A stretch of 64,000 nt of DNA from Burkholderia latens (lineage in GTDB: Bacteria > Pseudomonadota > Gammaproteobacteria > Burkholderiales > Burkholderiaceae). Under the pieces are notes generated by a model. It saw only the letters and a list, made by a program, of their open reading frames with translations, ran no database searches and was not told the DNA's origin. A program made the position numbers and the translations under genes. The stretch spans positions 231,834 through 295,833 of the forward strand of contig NZ_CABVPL010000002.1 of assembly GCF_902499045.1 (NCBI RefSeq), given 5' to 3'. Of the stretch, positions 34,432-43,041 are shown in pieces (within the stretch, counting starts at the first letter, position 1; the number at the start of each line of letters is the position of its first letter).

Positions 34432-34515
34432 GATTGCGAGACTGATGAGGGTTTTGGGAGGCACCCACTGTCGCATCCCGTCAATACGCGATCGAACGGA
34501 ATTCATGGAGCCCAC

Positions 34516-35312
34516 GGTTAAGCAGCGGAGTTTTCCCCGCGAGGGTAGACAGAATGCACACTACGAATTGCGGAGTCGTTGACGCGAAAAAATATCGCGA
34601 GGCCGCAAACATTTCAGCGCAGCTGAAATCGCTCGGCGCTGCATCAGCAGCCCGCGCATGCACATGGTGCGAGAAACGCCCTGGGATCGAAGATCACGCA
34701 TCGGTCAAACCGAACTCGTACGTTTCTCAACAACAGACGGGCAACCCGAGCTCGGACCAGCGTCGAGAAAAATGCCAAGTCTGAAGTTCGCACGGCCAGA
34801 TCCGAATCTCAAGCCAACATCATTCGTACCTGCGATACAGATCTCACTGCATAGCTAAAGTGTGAGCGAAATCCGCTGCGCCCAATATCAGACAACTCTT
34901 ATTTCCGGGAGTCGCCACATTAGACGGACCAGATCAATAGCATGTCGCTACGCGAGGGAACGTCAGCACAGCGGTAATCAATGCCTCCCCCGTGGCGAGC
35001 TTGCCTATCTCAGCGCGCACGGACATACGGGAGATCAGTCCGCGGCACAAAGCCGCGGCCAGTTTGCACTGACGCTATTGCAGCAACTCATCGCGCCATC
35101 GCTGGGCATCGCTCAAATGGAAAGAATTCCGCAGCCAGCGGAGAAGCAATCTCGACGTTGCACATCCGCCGCGCCGCATCTCCAGCCAGACCCACTCGAT
35201 TCGATTTAACGTCTGTGGATCGCCTGCCGTCTTGAACAGGCGTCGCCTCCTGACAAGTGAGCAGCGACAAACAAATACCCCAAACCTAGTCTAGACTTAA
35301 GGATTACATACC
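34516..35312. other. Long intergenic region between the two-component operon and the flagellin gene
   Basis: About 800 bp without a convincing gene; the short ORFs here lack ribosome binding sites and overlap. It contains the inverted repeat at 34886-34903. A TAAAGTGT box at 34856-34863 could be a sigma-28-like -35, but no GCCGATAA-like box follows it. There is also a 6-bp-stem hairpin (CGCCTG/CAGGCG, 35221-35242). The flagellin promoter must lie here but could not be identified by eye. Confidence 0.5.
34886..34903. promoter_or_regulatory. Copy of the pilin-promoter inverted repeat (TATCAGA-CAAC-TCTTATT)
   Basis: 17 consecutive bases (34887-34903) are identical to the elements before the three pilin cassettes about 30 kb away. 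On the plus strand it has the same orientation as there, which points toward the response-regulator/kinase operon on the minus strand. The flagellin gene starts 410 bp to the right. Confidence 0.55.
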
Positions 35313-36221
35313 ATGCTGAGCCTGCACACCAACGCCGCCGCCATGAACATCAAGAAGGCCATCGGCAACACGAGCAGCAGCCTGAACACCACGATGACCC
35401 GCCTGGGCACCGGCCTGCGCATCAACTCCGCGAAGGACGATGCCGCCGGCCTGCAGATCGCCGTGCGCCTGCAAGCGCAAACCCGCGGCATGGGCATGGC
35501 CATGCAGAACACGCAAAATGCGTCGTCGCTGCTCCAGACGGCGGACGGCGCGATGAAGGAAGTCACCAACATTCTGTACCGCATGAAGGATCTGGCCACG
35601 CAGGCCGCTGACGGATCGTCCTCGGCAAACGAAAAGTCTGCCATGCAGGCCGAGTACGATGCATTGGGCAAGGAACTGTCCAACATCATGAAAAACACGT
35701 CGTATGGCGGCGCCAAGCTGATGCAGAAGGAAGTAAAAGGTGCAGACGACAAGGTAACGAGCGAGGGCGGTCGCCTGACCAAGGAAATCACCTTCCAGAT
35801 CGGCGCGACCAAGGACGAAACGATGACAGTCGATTTCTCCAAGCACGTCACAAACGCGCACACCAAGTTCGAAGGCCTGTCGGCAACTTACAAGGGCCCG
35901 GATGCAGGCAAGCCTGAAGTGCCCGGCACGGAACTGACCGACACCGCCAACGCGACGATCGATCTGATCAACAACGTGCTTGACGACGTGGGCGCGCTGC
36001 GCTCGGCCATCGGTGCGGCAGAAAACCGCCTCGAGCACACCCACAACAACCTGGCCAACATGTCGACGAACACGGCCGACGCCGAAGGCCGCATCATGGA
36101 CGCCGACATGGCATCGGAATCCGCCAAGATGAGCTCGCAGCAAGTACTGCTGCAAGCCAGCATGTCCATGCTCAAGCAAACCAGCAGCATGAACCAGATG
36201 GTCTTGTCGCTGCTCCAGTAA
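35313..36221 (+). CDS. fliC: Flagellin, lateral type
   Basis: 302 residues. The N-terminal MLSLHTNAAAMNIKKAIGNT, LGTGLRINSAKDDAAGLQIA and MAMQNTQNASSLLQTADGAM, and the C-terminal GAAENRLEHTHNNLANMSTN with RIMDADMASESAKMSSQQVL, form the D0/D1 rod. The variable centre (about residues 140-210) is short and Lys/Thr rich. The short size is typical of lateral flagellins (LafA). It has its own terminator and long leader, so it is a single-gene unit placed between the two halves of the cluster. AAGGA lies 11 bases upstream of the ATG. Confidence 0.92.
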   Translation: MLSLHTNAAAMNIKKAIGNTSSSLNTTMTRLGTGLRINSAKDDAAGLQIAVRLQAQTRGMGMAMQNTQNASSLLQTADGAMKEVTNILYRMKDLATQAADGSSSANEKSAMQAEYDALGKELSNIMKNTSYGGAKLMQKEVKGADDKVTSEGGRLTKEITFQIGATKDETMTVDFSKHVTNAHTKFEGLSATYKGPDAGKPEVPGTELTDTANATIDLINNVLDDVGALRSAIGAAENRLEHTHNNLANMSTNTADAEGRIMDADMASESAKMSSQQVLLQASMSMLKQTSSMNQMVLSLLQ

Positions 36222-36253
36222 GCACTACCCCCGATTCACTGGAGTCCAAAACC

Positions 36254-36281
36254 GGCCCGCCACAAGCGGGTCGTTTTTTTT
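36254..36281 (+). terminator. Rho-independent terminator of the flagellin gene
   Basis: The GC stem CCCGC/GCGGG, extended by a few weaker pairs, has a 5-base loop and is followed by TCGTTTTTTTT. It lies 33 bp after the flagellin stop. Confidence 0.75.
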
Positions 36282-36334
36282 GGGTGTTCAAACTCTGTTC
36301 AACATTCTCCGCTCCGTGCCGCACGCTGCAGACA

Positions 36335-37207
36335 ATGGCGCCAACTCTTCTTCAAAGCACCCCCTTGACCGTGTCAGCATCTCCCTCCCACTCCCGCAGC
36401 AGCCGAGCCGCATCTCCGGTGGTGCTTGATCCGTGCACGCTGGGGCGTCCATACCATCTGCTTGAGGATGTGCTGCAAGATATCAAGCGCAGAATCGAAC
36501 ACTCCCTTCACGAACGGTTCAATCTGCGCCGTGGCACGAGCTTCGTCGTTACTGAGGTCTCTATCGCCGCGATGCGGTCGCGCAATGCGGACGTCTGGCG
36601 CACTTACGCATGCAACCATGGACAGATTTCAGTGCGCTGCGATCGCGAGCTACTGCTGGCGCTACTGGCCTGTCATTACGGCACTTCGCTCGACGAAGCC
36701 GTACCGACCGCTCCAGCGCCAGAAACTGGGGCGGAACGGCGTTTTGCGGCACAACAACACACCGCGCTGCTCACCGCGTTTGCGTCAGCGATGCTCGGCG
36801 ATCAGGCAGAAACCTTTTTGCCAAGTGGGGACATTCTGCCCGGCCCGGGGGGCCGCGTCTTGCGCATGACCATCTCGGACCGCTTGCGCAGGGTTGGCGG
36901 CGACGTCGAATTCGCATTGGACGATATGTGGCTCGACCACTTGTTTGCACGCCTCGATGCTAAGCATCTGCGTCGTGCACCCGATAGCGCTCCGGCCAAC
37001 GTGTGCATCCCCGTCACGATGTCGGTGCACGTGGTGTCCAAGAACATGCGCCTTGACGAACTGCTTCGTATGCGGCCAGGCGACGTGTTGCCTGTTCGCT
37101 TGCCCGATACCGTGGACGTGCTCGTCAACAACGTCCGCCTCTACCGCGCAGCCTTGGCCGAACACCAAGGCGCGCTGTGGATTACTTCTTTCGAACCCGT
37201 GGAGTAA
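36335..37207 (+). CDS. fliM: Flagellar motor switch protein FliM, short form
   Basis: 290 residues from the ATG of MAPTLLQ; a GTG-started extension back to 36284 would read across the terminator region and is rejected. LGRPYHLLEDVLQDIKRRIE begins the middle (CheC-like) domain. The C-terminal SPOA domain reads PVTMSVHVVSKNMRLDELLR with MRPGDVLPVRLPDTVDVLVN. It is shorter than chemotactic FliM (about 330). The N-terminal CheY-binding motif (LSQDEIDALL type) is not found; the first 45 residues are Ser/Pro rich instead. It opens the plus-strand fliMNPQR-flhBA operon, seven bases before fliN. Confidence 0.85.
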   Translation: MAPTLLQSTPLTVSASPSHSRSSRAASPVVLDPCTLGRPYHLLEDVLQDIKRRIEHSLHERFNLRRGTSFVVTEVSIAAMRSRNADVWRTYACNHGQISVRCDRELLLALLACHYGTSLDEAVPTAPAPETGAERRFAAQQHTALLTAFASAMLGDQAETFLPSGDILPGPGGRVLRMTISDRLRRVGGDVEFALDDMWLDHLFARLDAKHLRRAPDSAPANVCIPVTMSVHVVSKNMRLDELLRMRPGDVLPVRLPDTVDVLVNNVRLYRAALAEHQGALWITSFEPVE

Positions 37208-37214
37208 CCCCAAC

Positions 37215-37556
37215 ATGACTTCGACCACCGACCTTGATCTCTCCGCGTTGGGCGATCTGGATCTGGGCGGCGATCCGCAATCCATCGCCGAACCTGCTTC
37301 TCCGCGCGACCCGATGCGTATGCTGCGCCGCATTCCCGTGCGCTTGACGTTGGAGGTGGGGGAGGCCACCGTACCGTTAGCCGATCTGCTGTCGTACGAA
37401 ACCGGCTCGACGGTGGAGCTCAATCGCCTTGCCGGCGAACCACTGATCATCAAGGTAAACGGTACGCCGGTGGGCTTGGGCGAAGTCGTCGTCTCGGGAG
37501 AACACTACGGCCTACGCATCATCGAACTCGACGACCTCAATTCTCTTGCGACATGA
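37215..37556 (+). CDS. fliN: Flagellar motor switch protein FliN
   Basis: 113 residues. After an acidic, variable first 40 residues comes a SPOA domain: MLRRIPVRLTLEVGEATVPL, ADLLSYETGSTVELNRLAGE and VNGTPVGLGEVVVSGEHYGL. It is the C-ring partner of FliM and overlaps fliP by four bases. Confidence 0.92.
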   Translation: MTSTTDLDLSALGDLDLGGDPQSIAEPASPRDPMRMLRRIPVRLTLEVGEATVPLADLLSYETGSTVELNRLAGEPLIIKVNGTPVGLGEVVVSGEHYGLRIIELDDLNSLAT

Positions 37557-38299
37557 AGAATCGCGACCTCATGCCCCATCTGGGTCTGGCGTTAGCCGTT
37601 TTCGCCATGCCCGCACTCGTGCAGGCCGACACGCTGACGCTCGCGTCCGATGGCGTCGGCGGCCAGGGCTTCACGGTCAAAACTCAGATCCTCGTTCTGA
37701 TGACGCTGCTCGGGCTACTGCCCGCGCTACTGATGACGATGACGAGCTTCCTGCGCTATGTGATCGTGCTGTCGCTGGTCAAGCAGGCGCTAGGTTTGCA
37801 GCAAGGATTGCCGGGGCGCATCGTTACTGGTGTCGCGCTGGTGCTGACCATGCTTACGATGCGCCCGGTCGGCGAGGAAATCTGGCAAAAGGCCTTCGTG
37901 CCATACGACCAAGGCAAGATCAGCATGCAGGCCGCGCTCGCGACATCAGAACAACCGCTGGGGCGCTATATGCTTGCGCAGACGAACAAGGCCACGCTCG
38001 CGCAGATGGCCAAACTCTCCGGCACCGAAAAAATCACGGATCCGGAGAAGCAGCCGTTCCTGGTCAAATTGTCGGCGTTCGTGCTGAGCGAACTGAAGAC
38101 TGCGTTCCAGATGGGCGCCATGCTGTTCATCCCGTTCCTGATCGTCGACATCATTGTCGCGTCCGTGCTGATGGCAATGGGAATGATGATGCTGTCGCCA
38201 CTCGTCATCTCACTGCCGCTGAAGCTGCTCTTGTTCGTACTGGTGGACGGATGGTCACTTACCGTCAACACCCTCATTACCAGCGTGAAGGCCTACTGA
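37553..38299 (+). CDS. fliP: Flagellar export gate protein FliP
   Basis: 248 residues. A signal-like N-terminal segment (residues 8-25) precedes LVLMTLLGLLPALLMTMTSF with LRYVIVLSLVKQALGLQQGL, the FliP signature, and IPFLIVDIIVASVLMAMGMM with LSPLVISLPLKLLLFVLVDG. It forms the export channel with FliQ and FliR, which follow. No FliO gene was seen. Confidence 0.95.
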   Translation: MKNRDLMPHLGLALAVFAMPALVQADTLTLASDGVGGQGFTVKTQILVLMTLLGLLPALLMTMTSFLRYVIVLSLVKQALGLQQGLPGRIVTGVALVLTMLTMRPVGEEIWQKAFVPYDQGKISMQAALATSEQPLGRYMLAQTNKATLAQMAKLSGTEKITDPEKQPFLVKLSAFVLSELKTAFQMGAMLFIPFLIVDIIVASVLMAMGMMMLSPLVISLPLKLLLFVLVDGWSLTVNTLITSVKAY

Positions 38300-38571
38300 T
38301 GCTGACTCCCGATCTGGCCGCCAGCTTCGCCGTCGACGCGTTGCGCCTGGTGCTCGTCATCATCCTCGTGCTGATTACACCAGGCCTGATCACCGGTGTC
38401 CTGGTGGCCATATTCCAGGCCGCGACGCAAATCAATGAGCAGACGATGAGCTTTCTTCCGCGCCTGATCACGACGCTGGTCGCGCTGGCGCTGGCTGGCC
38501 CGTGGATGACCGGCCGCGTAATGCACTACACGGTTGAGATCTTCAGCCGCGCCGCACAACTGACCGGGTGA
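38299..38571 (+). CDS. fliQ: Flagellar export gate protein FliQ
   Basis: 90 residues with two membrane helices, and PGLITGVLVAIFQAATQINE followed by QTMSFLPRLI, characteristic of FliQ. The ATG overlaps the fliP stop by one base. Confidence 0.93.
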   Translation: MLTPDLAASFAVDALRLVLVIILVLITPGLITGVLVAIFQAATQINEQTMSFLPRLITTLVALALAGPWMTGRVMHYTVEIFSRAAQLTG

Positions 38572-38578
38572 CTCGGCA

Positions 38579-39376
38579 ATGGAAATTGTCCTTGCCCAGC
38601 TCCTGCCGCTCGCGAACACGATCTTCTGGCCTTTCTGCCGAATCGCCGCCGCGTTGGCAGCGTCGCCGATCCTGGGTGACGCGATGGTCCCTGTGCGCAT
38701 TCGCCTGCTGATCGCCCTCATCCTCGCATTAGCCATACAGCCCGGTATTCCGGCGATGCCCGTGCTCGACCTGCTGCAGCTCGAAGGTGTGGCTGCCATC
38801 GCCGAACAGGTATTGATAGGCGGCCTGCTCGGCTTCGTGTTCCATCTCGTGCTGTGCGCACTGCAGGTTTTCAGCACCATCGCGTCGTCGCAATTGGGCC
38901 TGTCCATGGCGCAGATCAACGACCCGATGAATGGTCAGATGGCCGACGTACTCACCAGCGTTATGTACGTGGTGTTCATCCTGCTGTTCTTCGCAGTTGA
39001 CGGCCACCTGATTCTCACGGGTGTCATCGCGCGCAGCTTTGCAGTCTGGCCGGTCGGTCGTTTTGCCTTTGACCTCGACGCGCTCAAGCATCTCGCATTC
39101 GCAGTAGGCTGGGTCTTCTCCGCCGCCGTGGCGTTGGCGCTCCCGGTAATGTTCGCCACGCTGGTTGTACAGGTCGGCCTCGGCCTCCTCAATCGCGTGG
39201 CACCAGCACTGAATCTTTTCGCGTTGGGCTTTTCGATTACGACCATGTTCGGGCTGTTACTGCTGACGCTGCTGTTGCCGTCACTGCCGGATCACTACGG
39301 CCGCATGGTGGAGCACGTTCTAGAACTCTACGATGGACTCGCGACGCGACCCATCGGCAACGGGGCAATGCAATGA
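38579..39376 (+). CDS. fliR: Flagellar export gate protein FliR
   Basis: 265 residues with six predicted membrane helices. The segments FWPFCRIAAALAASPILGDA, VPVRIRLLIALILALAIQPG, QLGLSMAQINDPMNGQ and LVVQVGLGLLNRVAPALNLF are typical of FliR. It overlaps flhB by four bases. Confidence 0.93.
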   Translation: MEIVLAQLLPLANTIFWPFCRIAAALAASPILGDAMVPVRIRLLIALILALAIQPGIPAMPVLDLLQLEGVAAIAEQVLIGGLLGFVFHLVLCALQVFSTIASSQLGLSMAQINDPMNGQMADVLTSVMYVVFILLFFAVDGHLILTGVIARSFAVWPVGRFAFDLDALKHLAFAVGWVFSAAVALALPVMFATLVVQVGLGLLNRVAPALNLFALGFSITTMFGLLLLTLLLPSLPDHYGRMVEHVLELYDGLATRPIGNGAMQ

Positions 39377-40512
39377 GCGAGCGGCAAACCGGCGACAAGA
39401 CCGAAAAGGCCACCCCGCAGAAACTGCGCAAAGCCAGAATGGAAGGCCAGGTTGCACGTTCGCGAGATATCGGCACGTGCGTGGGAATTCTGGTTGCACT
39501 CAAGCTCATCGTCGTACTAACGCCGGCGTGGCTGGTCGAGTTCAAGCACATTTTCGCGCTGTCGTTTGCAGACCTTTCCGGCGACGACACGATCGGCAAT
39601 GCTGCGTCGATGCTATTTCCTGCAGCGGTGCTGCTATTGTGCAAGATGCTTGCCCCGCTGGCCGCAGTGCCCGCCGGCATCGTCGTCGCGTCGTTGGTAC
39701 CGGGTGGCTGGAGCATAAGCCACAAGAACGTCATGCCGAAGCTGAACCGCCTGAACCCGCTTTCCGGGCTCAAGCGCCTGGTGTCCGGCAAGCATTACGT
39801 GCAGTTCGGCACGACCGTGCTCAAGGCCCTCGTATTGATGGCTACGCTCTTCCTCGTCTGCCGCTCCAACCTGAGCGGCTTCGTTCGCCTGCAAGGCGCG
39901 CCGCTAGCCGATGCACTGACCGGTGGGGCAAACCTGTTCCTGTCCTCCGCGCTCACGCTGACGTGCATCATCATCGTGTTCGCACTAGTCGACGTACCAG
40001 TGCAACAAATCATCTTCAAGCGCGGCCAGCGCATGAGCAAGCGTGACATCAAAGAGGAGATGAAGCAGTCCGAAGGAAAGCCCGAGGTCAAGAGCCGCAT
40101 CCGCCAAATCCAGCGCCAGCTCGCGCGCCAGGGGATCCGAAAGACGGTGCCGACCGCCGACGTGGTGGTGATGAACCCGACCCACTATGCAGTCGCACTC
40201 AAGTACGACGTAACGCGTGCACAAGCGCCGTACGTGGTAGCCAAGGGGGTCGATGAGGCCGCGCTGTACATTCGCGACGTCGCCCGCGGACACAACGTCG
40301 AGGTACTCGAACTGCCGCCGCTGGCCCGTGCGATCTACCACACCAGCCAGGTCAATCAGCAAATTCCGGCGGAGCTGTATCGCGCGGTAGCACAGGTGCT
40401 GTCCTACGTCCTGCAGATCCAGGCATTCCGCAGCGGTAGACGCGACGTCTCACCATCGCTGCCCACTGGCATCACCATTCCCGAACACTTGCAAAAGTCC
40501 CAATCCCGATGA
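39373..40512 (+). CDS. flhB: Flagellar export switch protein FlhB
   Basis: 379 residues. The N-terminal GDKTEKATPQKLRKARMEGQ is followed by four membrane helices. The cytoplasmic part has KEEMKQSEGKPEVKSRIRQI and the autocleavage motif NPTH in VVMNPTHYAVALKY (about residue 268), then ELPPLARAIYHTSQVNQQIP. It switches export from hook to filament subunits together with FliK. Confidence 0.95.
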   Translation: MSERQTGDKTEKATPQKLRKARMEGQVARSRDIGTCVGILVALKLIVVLTPAWLVEFKHIFALSFADLSGDDTIGNAASMLFPAAVLLLCKMLAPLAAVPAGIVVASLVPGGWSISHKNVMPKLNRLNPLSGLKRLVSGKHYVQFGTTVLKALVLMATLFLVCRSNLSGFVRLQGAPLADALTGGANLFLSSALTLTCIIIVFALVDVPVQQIIFKRGQRMSKRDIKEEMKQSEGKPEVKSRIRQIQRQLARQGIRKTVPTADVVVMNPTHYAVALKYDVTRAQAPYVVAKGVDEAALYIRDVARGHNVEVLELPPLARAIYHTSQVNQQIPAELYRAVAQVLSYVLQIQAFRSGRRDVSPSLPTGITIPEHLQKSQSR

Positions 40513-42599
40513 ACGTGAACGACCTACTCAAGCGCCTGAAGTTCGCTGCGCCTCTCGCCCTGTTCACCATCTTGGCGATGGTAATCCTGCCGCTTCCGCC
40601 AGCAGCACTGGACATCATGTTCACGTTCAACATCGTGCTGTCCATCGTGGTGGTCATGGTGGCCGTGACCGTCAAGCGACCGCTGGACTTCTCGGCCTTC
40701 CCGACCATTATCCTGGCCGCCACGCTGATGCGTTTGACATTGAACGTCGCATCGACACGCGTCGTTTTGCTCAATGGCTACACGGGCGCGAGCGCAGCCG
40801 GCCAAGTGATCGAATCGTTCGCCAATGTGGTGATCGGCAGTAACTTCGTGGTCGGGCTCGTCGTGTTCGTGATCCTGATGATCATCAACTTCGTCGTGGT
40901 CACGAAGGGCGCGGAGCGCATCTCGGAAGTGTCGGCGCGTTTCACGCTCGACGCGCTGCCCGGCAAGCAGATGGCCATCGACGCCGATCTGAACGCCGGT
41001 GTCATCACACAGACACAGGCCCAGCAACGCCGCAAAGATGTTACGACCGAAGCCGACTTTTACGGCGCCATGGATGGCGCATCGAAGTTCGTGCGGGGCG
41101 ACGCCATCGCCGGCATTCTGATTCTCATCACCAACATGATCGGTGGCGTGATCATCGGCGTAATCATGCACGGCTTGCCTGCAAGCGACGCATTCCACAA
41201 GTATGCGCTGCTGGCCATCGGGGACGGCCTGGTCGCGCAAATACCCGCCCTGCTGCTGTCCGCCGCCGCCGCGGTGATTGTCACGCGCATCGACGATGCA
41301 CGCGACTTCGAGGAACAGGTCGGCCAACAGTTGCTGGCTTCGCCGTTGGTACTGTTCAGCGCCGCCACACTGATGGCCGCGCTGGGCCTGATCCCGGGCA
41401 TGCCGACATTGGTGTTTCTGTGCTTTGCAGCAGTACTCGGTTACGTCGGCTATCGGATGACGCAGCGTACTTCGCCGTCCGCAGCGGTCGAGGCGGAAGA
41501 AACCGCCCGCGTCATGCAAGCCACGCTAGCGGCGCCCGGCAACGAATCGTTCGACTGGAGCAGCCTGCCGTATGTGGACGCGCTTTCGGTATCCCTCGGC
41601 TACAAGCTGGTGGAGATGTTGGACCGCGCTCAGGGCGCGCCGCTGGTGCGCCGCCTGCATGGCACCCGACAAACCCTATCGGAACAACTCGGCTTCCTGC
41701 TACCGCCCATCGGCGCGCGCGACGACATGAGCCTGCCCCCCTCCAGTTACACCATCATGCTCAACGGCACCACACTGGCTCAGGCCCAAGTGCAACCGGG
41801 AAAGCTGATGGCCATTCCGTCACCTACCGTCTACGGGGAATTGGATGGCACACCCGACATCGACCCTGCCTACGGCATGCCGGTCACGTGGATCGAGCCC
41901 GACCAGAAGGCCCAAGCACTCGGCCTCGGCTACCAGGTCGTCGATTGCGCGACGGTGATCGCCACGCATGCGGCCAAGTTGATTCGCGAAACGATCCCCG
42001 ACCTGTTCAGCTACGACAATGTGACAGCCATCATCGAACGCCTGGCGGCCATTGCACCAGTGCTGGCCGATGCGCTGGGAAAATGCCTCACGCACAGTCA
42101 GTTGCGCAGGGTATTCCGTACGTTGTTGGCCGAGAACGTGTCGATCAAGGACATCGAAACTGTGTCTGCCACTTTGGTGGAGGCCGCAGAAACCACCAAG
42201 GACCCGCTACTGCTCGCAGCTGAAGTTCGCTGCGCACTGCGCCGCCAGATCGTGGCCGGACTTGGCGCCCAACACGAGGCGCTTAAAGGCTTCAGCCTGA
42301 CGGTGGAACTCGAGAACATTCTGCTGAATGCGCTAAGTCTCGCGGAGCAATCGGGCACGCGTGTGCCGCTGGACAATTTCCCTGTCGAACCGAACGTGCT
42401 CTCGCAGTTGCAGACCCATATGCCGGCGGTGGTCGAACAATTGAAGCAAATGGGCTCCGCTCCGGTGCTGATCGTGGTGCCACGCATTCGCCCGATGCTC
42501 GCGCGATACGCCAAATTGTTCTCGCCAGACCTCACCGTGCTTTCCTACAACGAAGTTCCCGACAATAAGGAGGTCAACATTGTCGGCGCGCTCGGATGA
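40509..42599 (+). CDS. flhA: Flagellar export gate protein FlhA
   Basis: 696 residues. The first half has about eight membrane helices, with the FHIPEP-type signatures VKRPLDFSAFPTIILAATLM, RLTLNVASTRVVLLNGYTGA and RFTLDALPGKQMAIDADLNA. The second half is the cytoplasmic ring-forming domain. It is the last flagellar gene of the plus-strand operon and the right border of the cluster; the flhF/flhG genes that often follow are absent. Confidence 0.95.
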   Translation: MNVNDLLKRLKFAAPLALFTILAMVILPLPPAALDIMFTFNIVLSIVVVMVAVTVKRPLDFSAFPTIILAATLMRLTLNVASTRVVLLNGYTGASAAGQVIESFANVVIGSNFVVGLVVFVILMIINFVVVTKGAERISEVSARFTLDALPGKQMAIDADLNAGVITQTQAQQRRKDVTTEADFYGAMDGASKFVRGDAIAGILILITNMIGGVIIGVIMHGLPASDAFHKYALLAIGDGLVAQIPALLLSAAAAVIVTRIDDARDFEEQVGQQLLASPLVLFSAATLMAALGLIPGMPTLVFLCFAAVLGYVGYRMTQRTSPSAAVEAEETARVMQATLAAPGNESFDWSSLPYVDALSVSLGYKLVEMLDRAQGAPLVRRLHGTRQTLSEQLGFLLPPIGARDDMSLPPSSYTIMLNGTTLAQAQVQPGKLMAIPSPTVYGELDGTPDIDPAYGMPVTWIEPDQKAQALGLGYQVVDCATVIATHAAKLIRETIPDLFSYDNVTAIIERLAAIAPVLADALGKCLTHSQLRRVFRTLLAENVSIKDIETVSATLVEAAETTKDPLLLAAEVRCALRRQIVAGLGAQHEALKGFSLTVELENILLNALSLAEQSGTRVPLDNFPVEPNVLSQLQTHMPAVVEQLKQMGSAPVLIVVPRIRPMLARYAKLFSPDLTVLSYNEVPDNKEVNIVGALG

Positions 42600-42871
42600 C
42601 GCTCGAGGGGAAAGCTCAACTGAGGACCCGTGTAATCGCCAAATCGGCAATACAGACGCTGACAGGAGGAATGGAAAACTACTTATGACGAGCGCCGATC
42701 GTAGCGTCATCCCAAGATAAGGGGAGCGCAAATGCGGCATCTTCCACGATCGCTACGGCGACCTTCCCGGCTCTCTATTCCAGCCTGTGACAGGTAATCT
42801 ATTTACGGTCGCTTGACCCAACCTCGTCACGTTGTTCGTGTTAACCACCACCAGAAGGACTCGAAATTTTC

Positions 42872-43027
42872 ATGTTTCTTCCGTTCCTGTTGTCACTAGC
42901 ATCGTTCATCTCGACGATATACGGCAGACGTTCACGCACGACGATCTATTTGTTCGTCGTCGCGCTGATCTCGGCACTTTCCTCATTCGCTCATCACGCG
43001 ACAGATTCGCTCAATCTATTCTTCTAA
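42872..43027 (+). CDS. Small membrane protein, DUF5993-like, partner of DsbB-like protein
   Basis: 51 residues: two hydrophobic helices (FLPFLLSLASFISTIYG and TIYLFVVALISALSSF) around an RRSR turn, ending in HHATDSLNLFF. This closely fits the small DUF5993 family, which I recall as being found beside DsbB-like genes. The gene ends 14 bp before the DsbB-like start, so they are co-transcribed. AAGGA lies 12 bases before the ATG. Function unknown; it is perhaps an accessory subunit in the inner membrane. Confidence 0.65.
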   Translation: MFLPFLLSLASFISTIYGRRSRTTIYLFVVALISALSSFAHHATDSLNLFF

Positions 43028-43041
43028 AGGACATAGCGATA

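Noticed and set aside
34855-34882. TAAAGTGT followed 11 bp later by GCTGCGCC as a sigma-28 promoter
   Set aside because: The -10 part matches GCCGATAA too poorly, and it lies 430 bp from the flagellin start.
34862-35209. 115-codon plus-strand ORF and opposing short ORFs before flagellin, examined as possible flhC/flhD remnants
   Set aside because: No convincing match to FlhC or FlhD, stops interrupt the minus frame, and no ribosome binding site is present.
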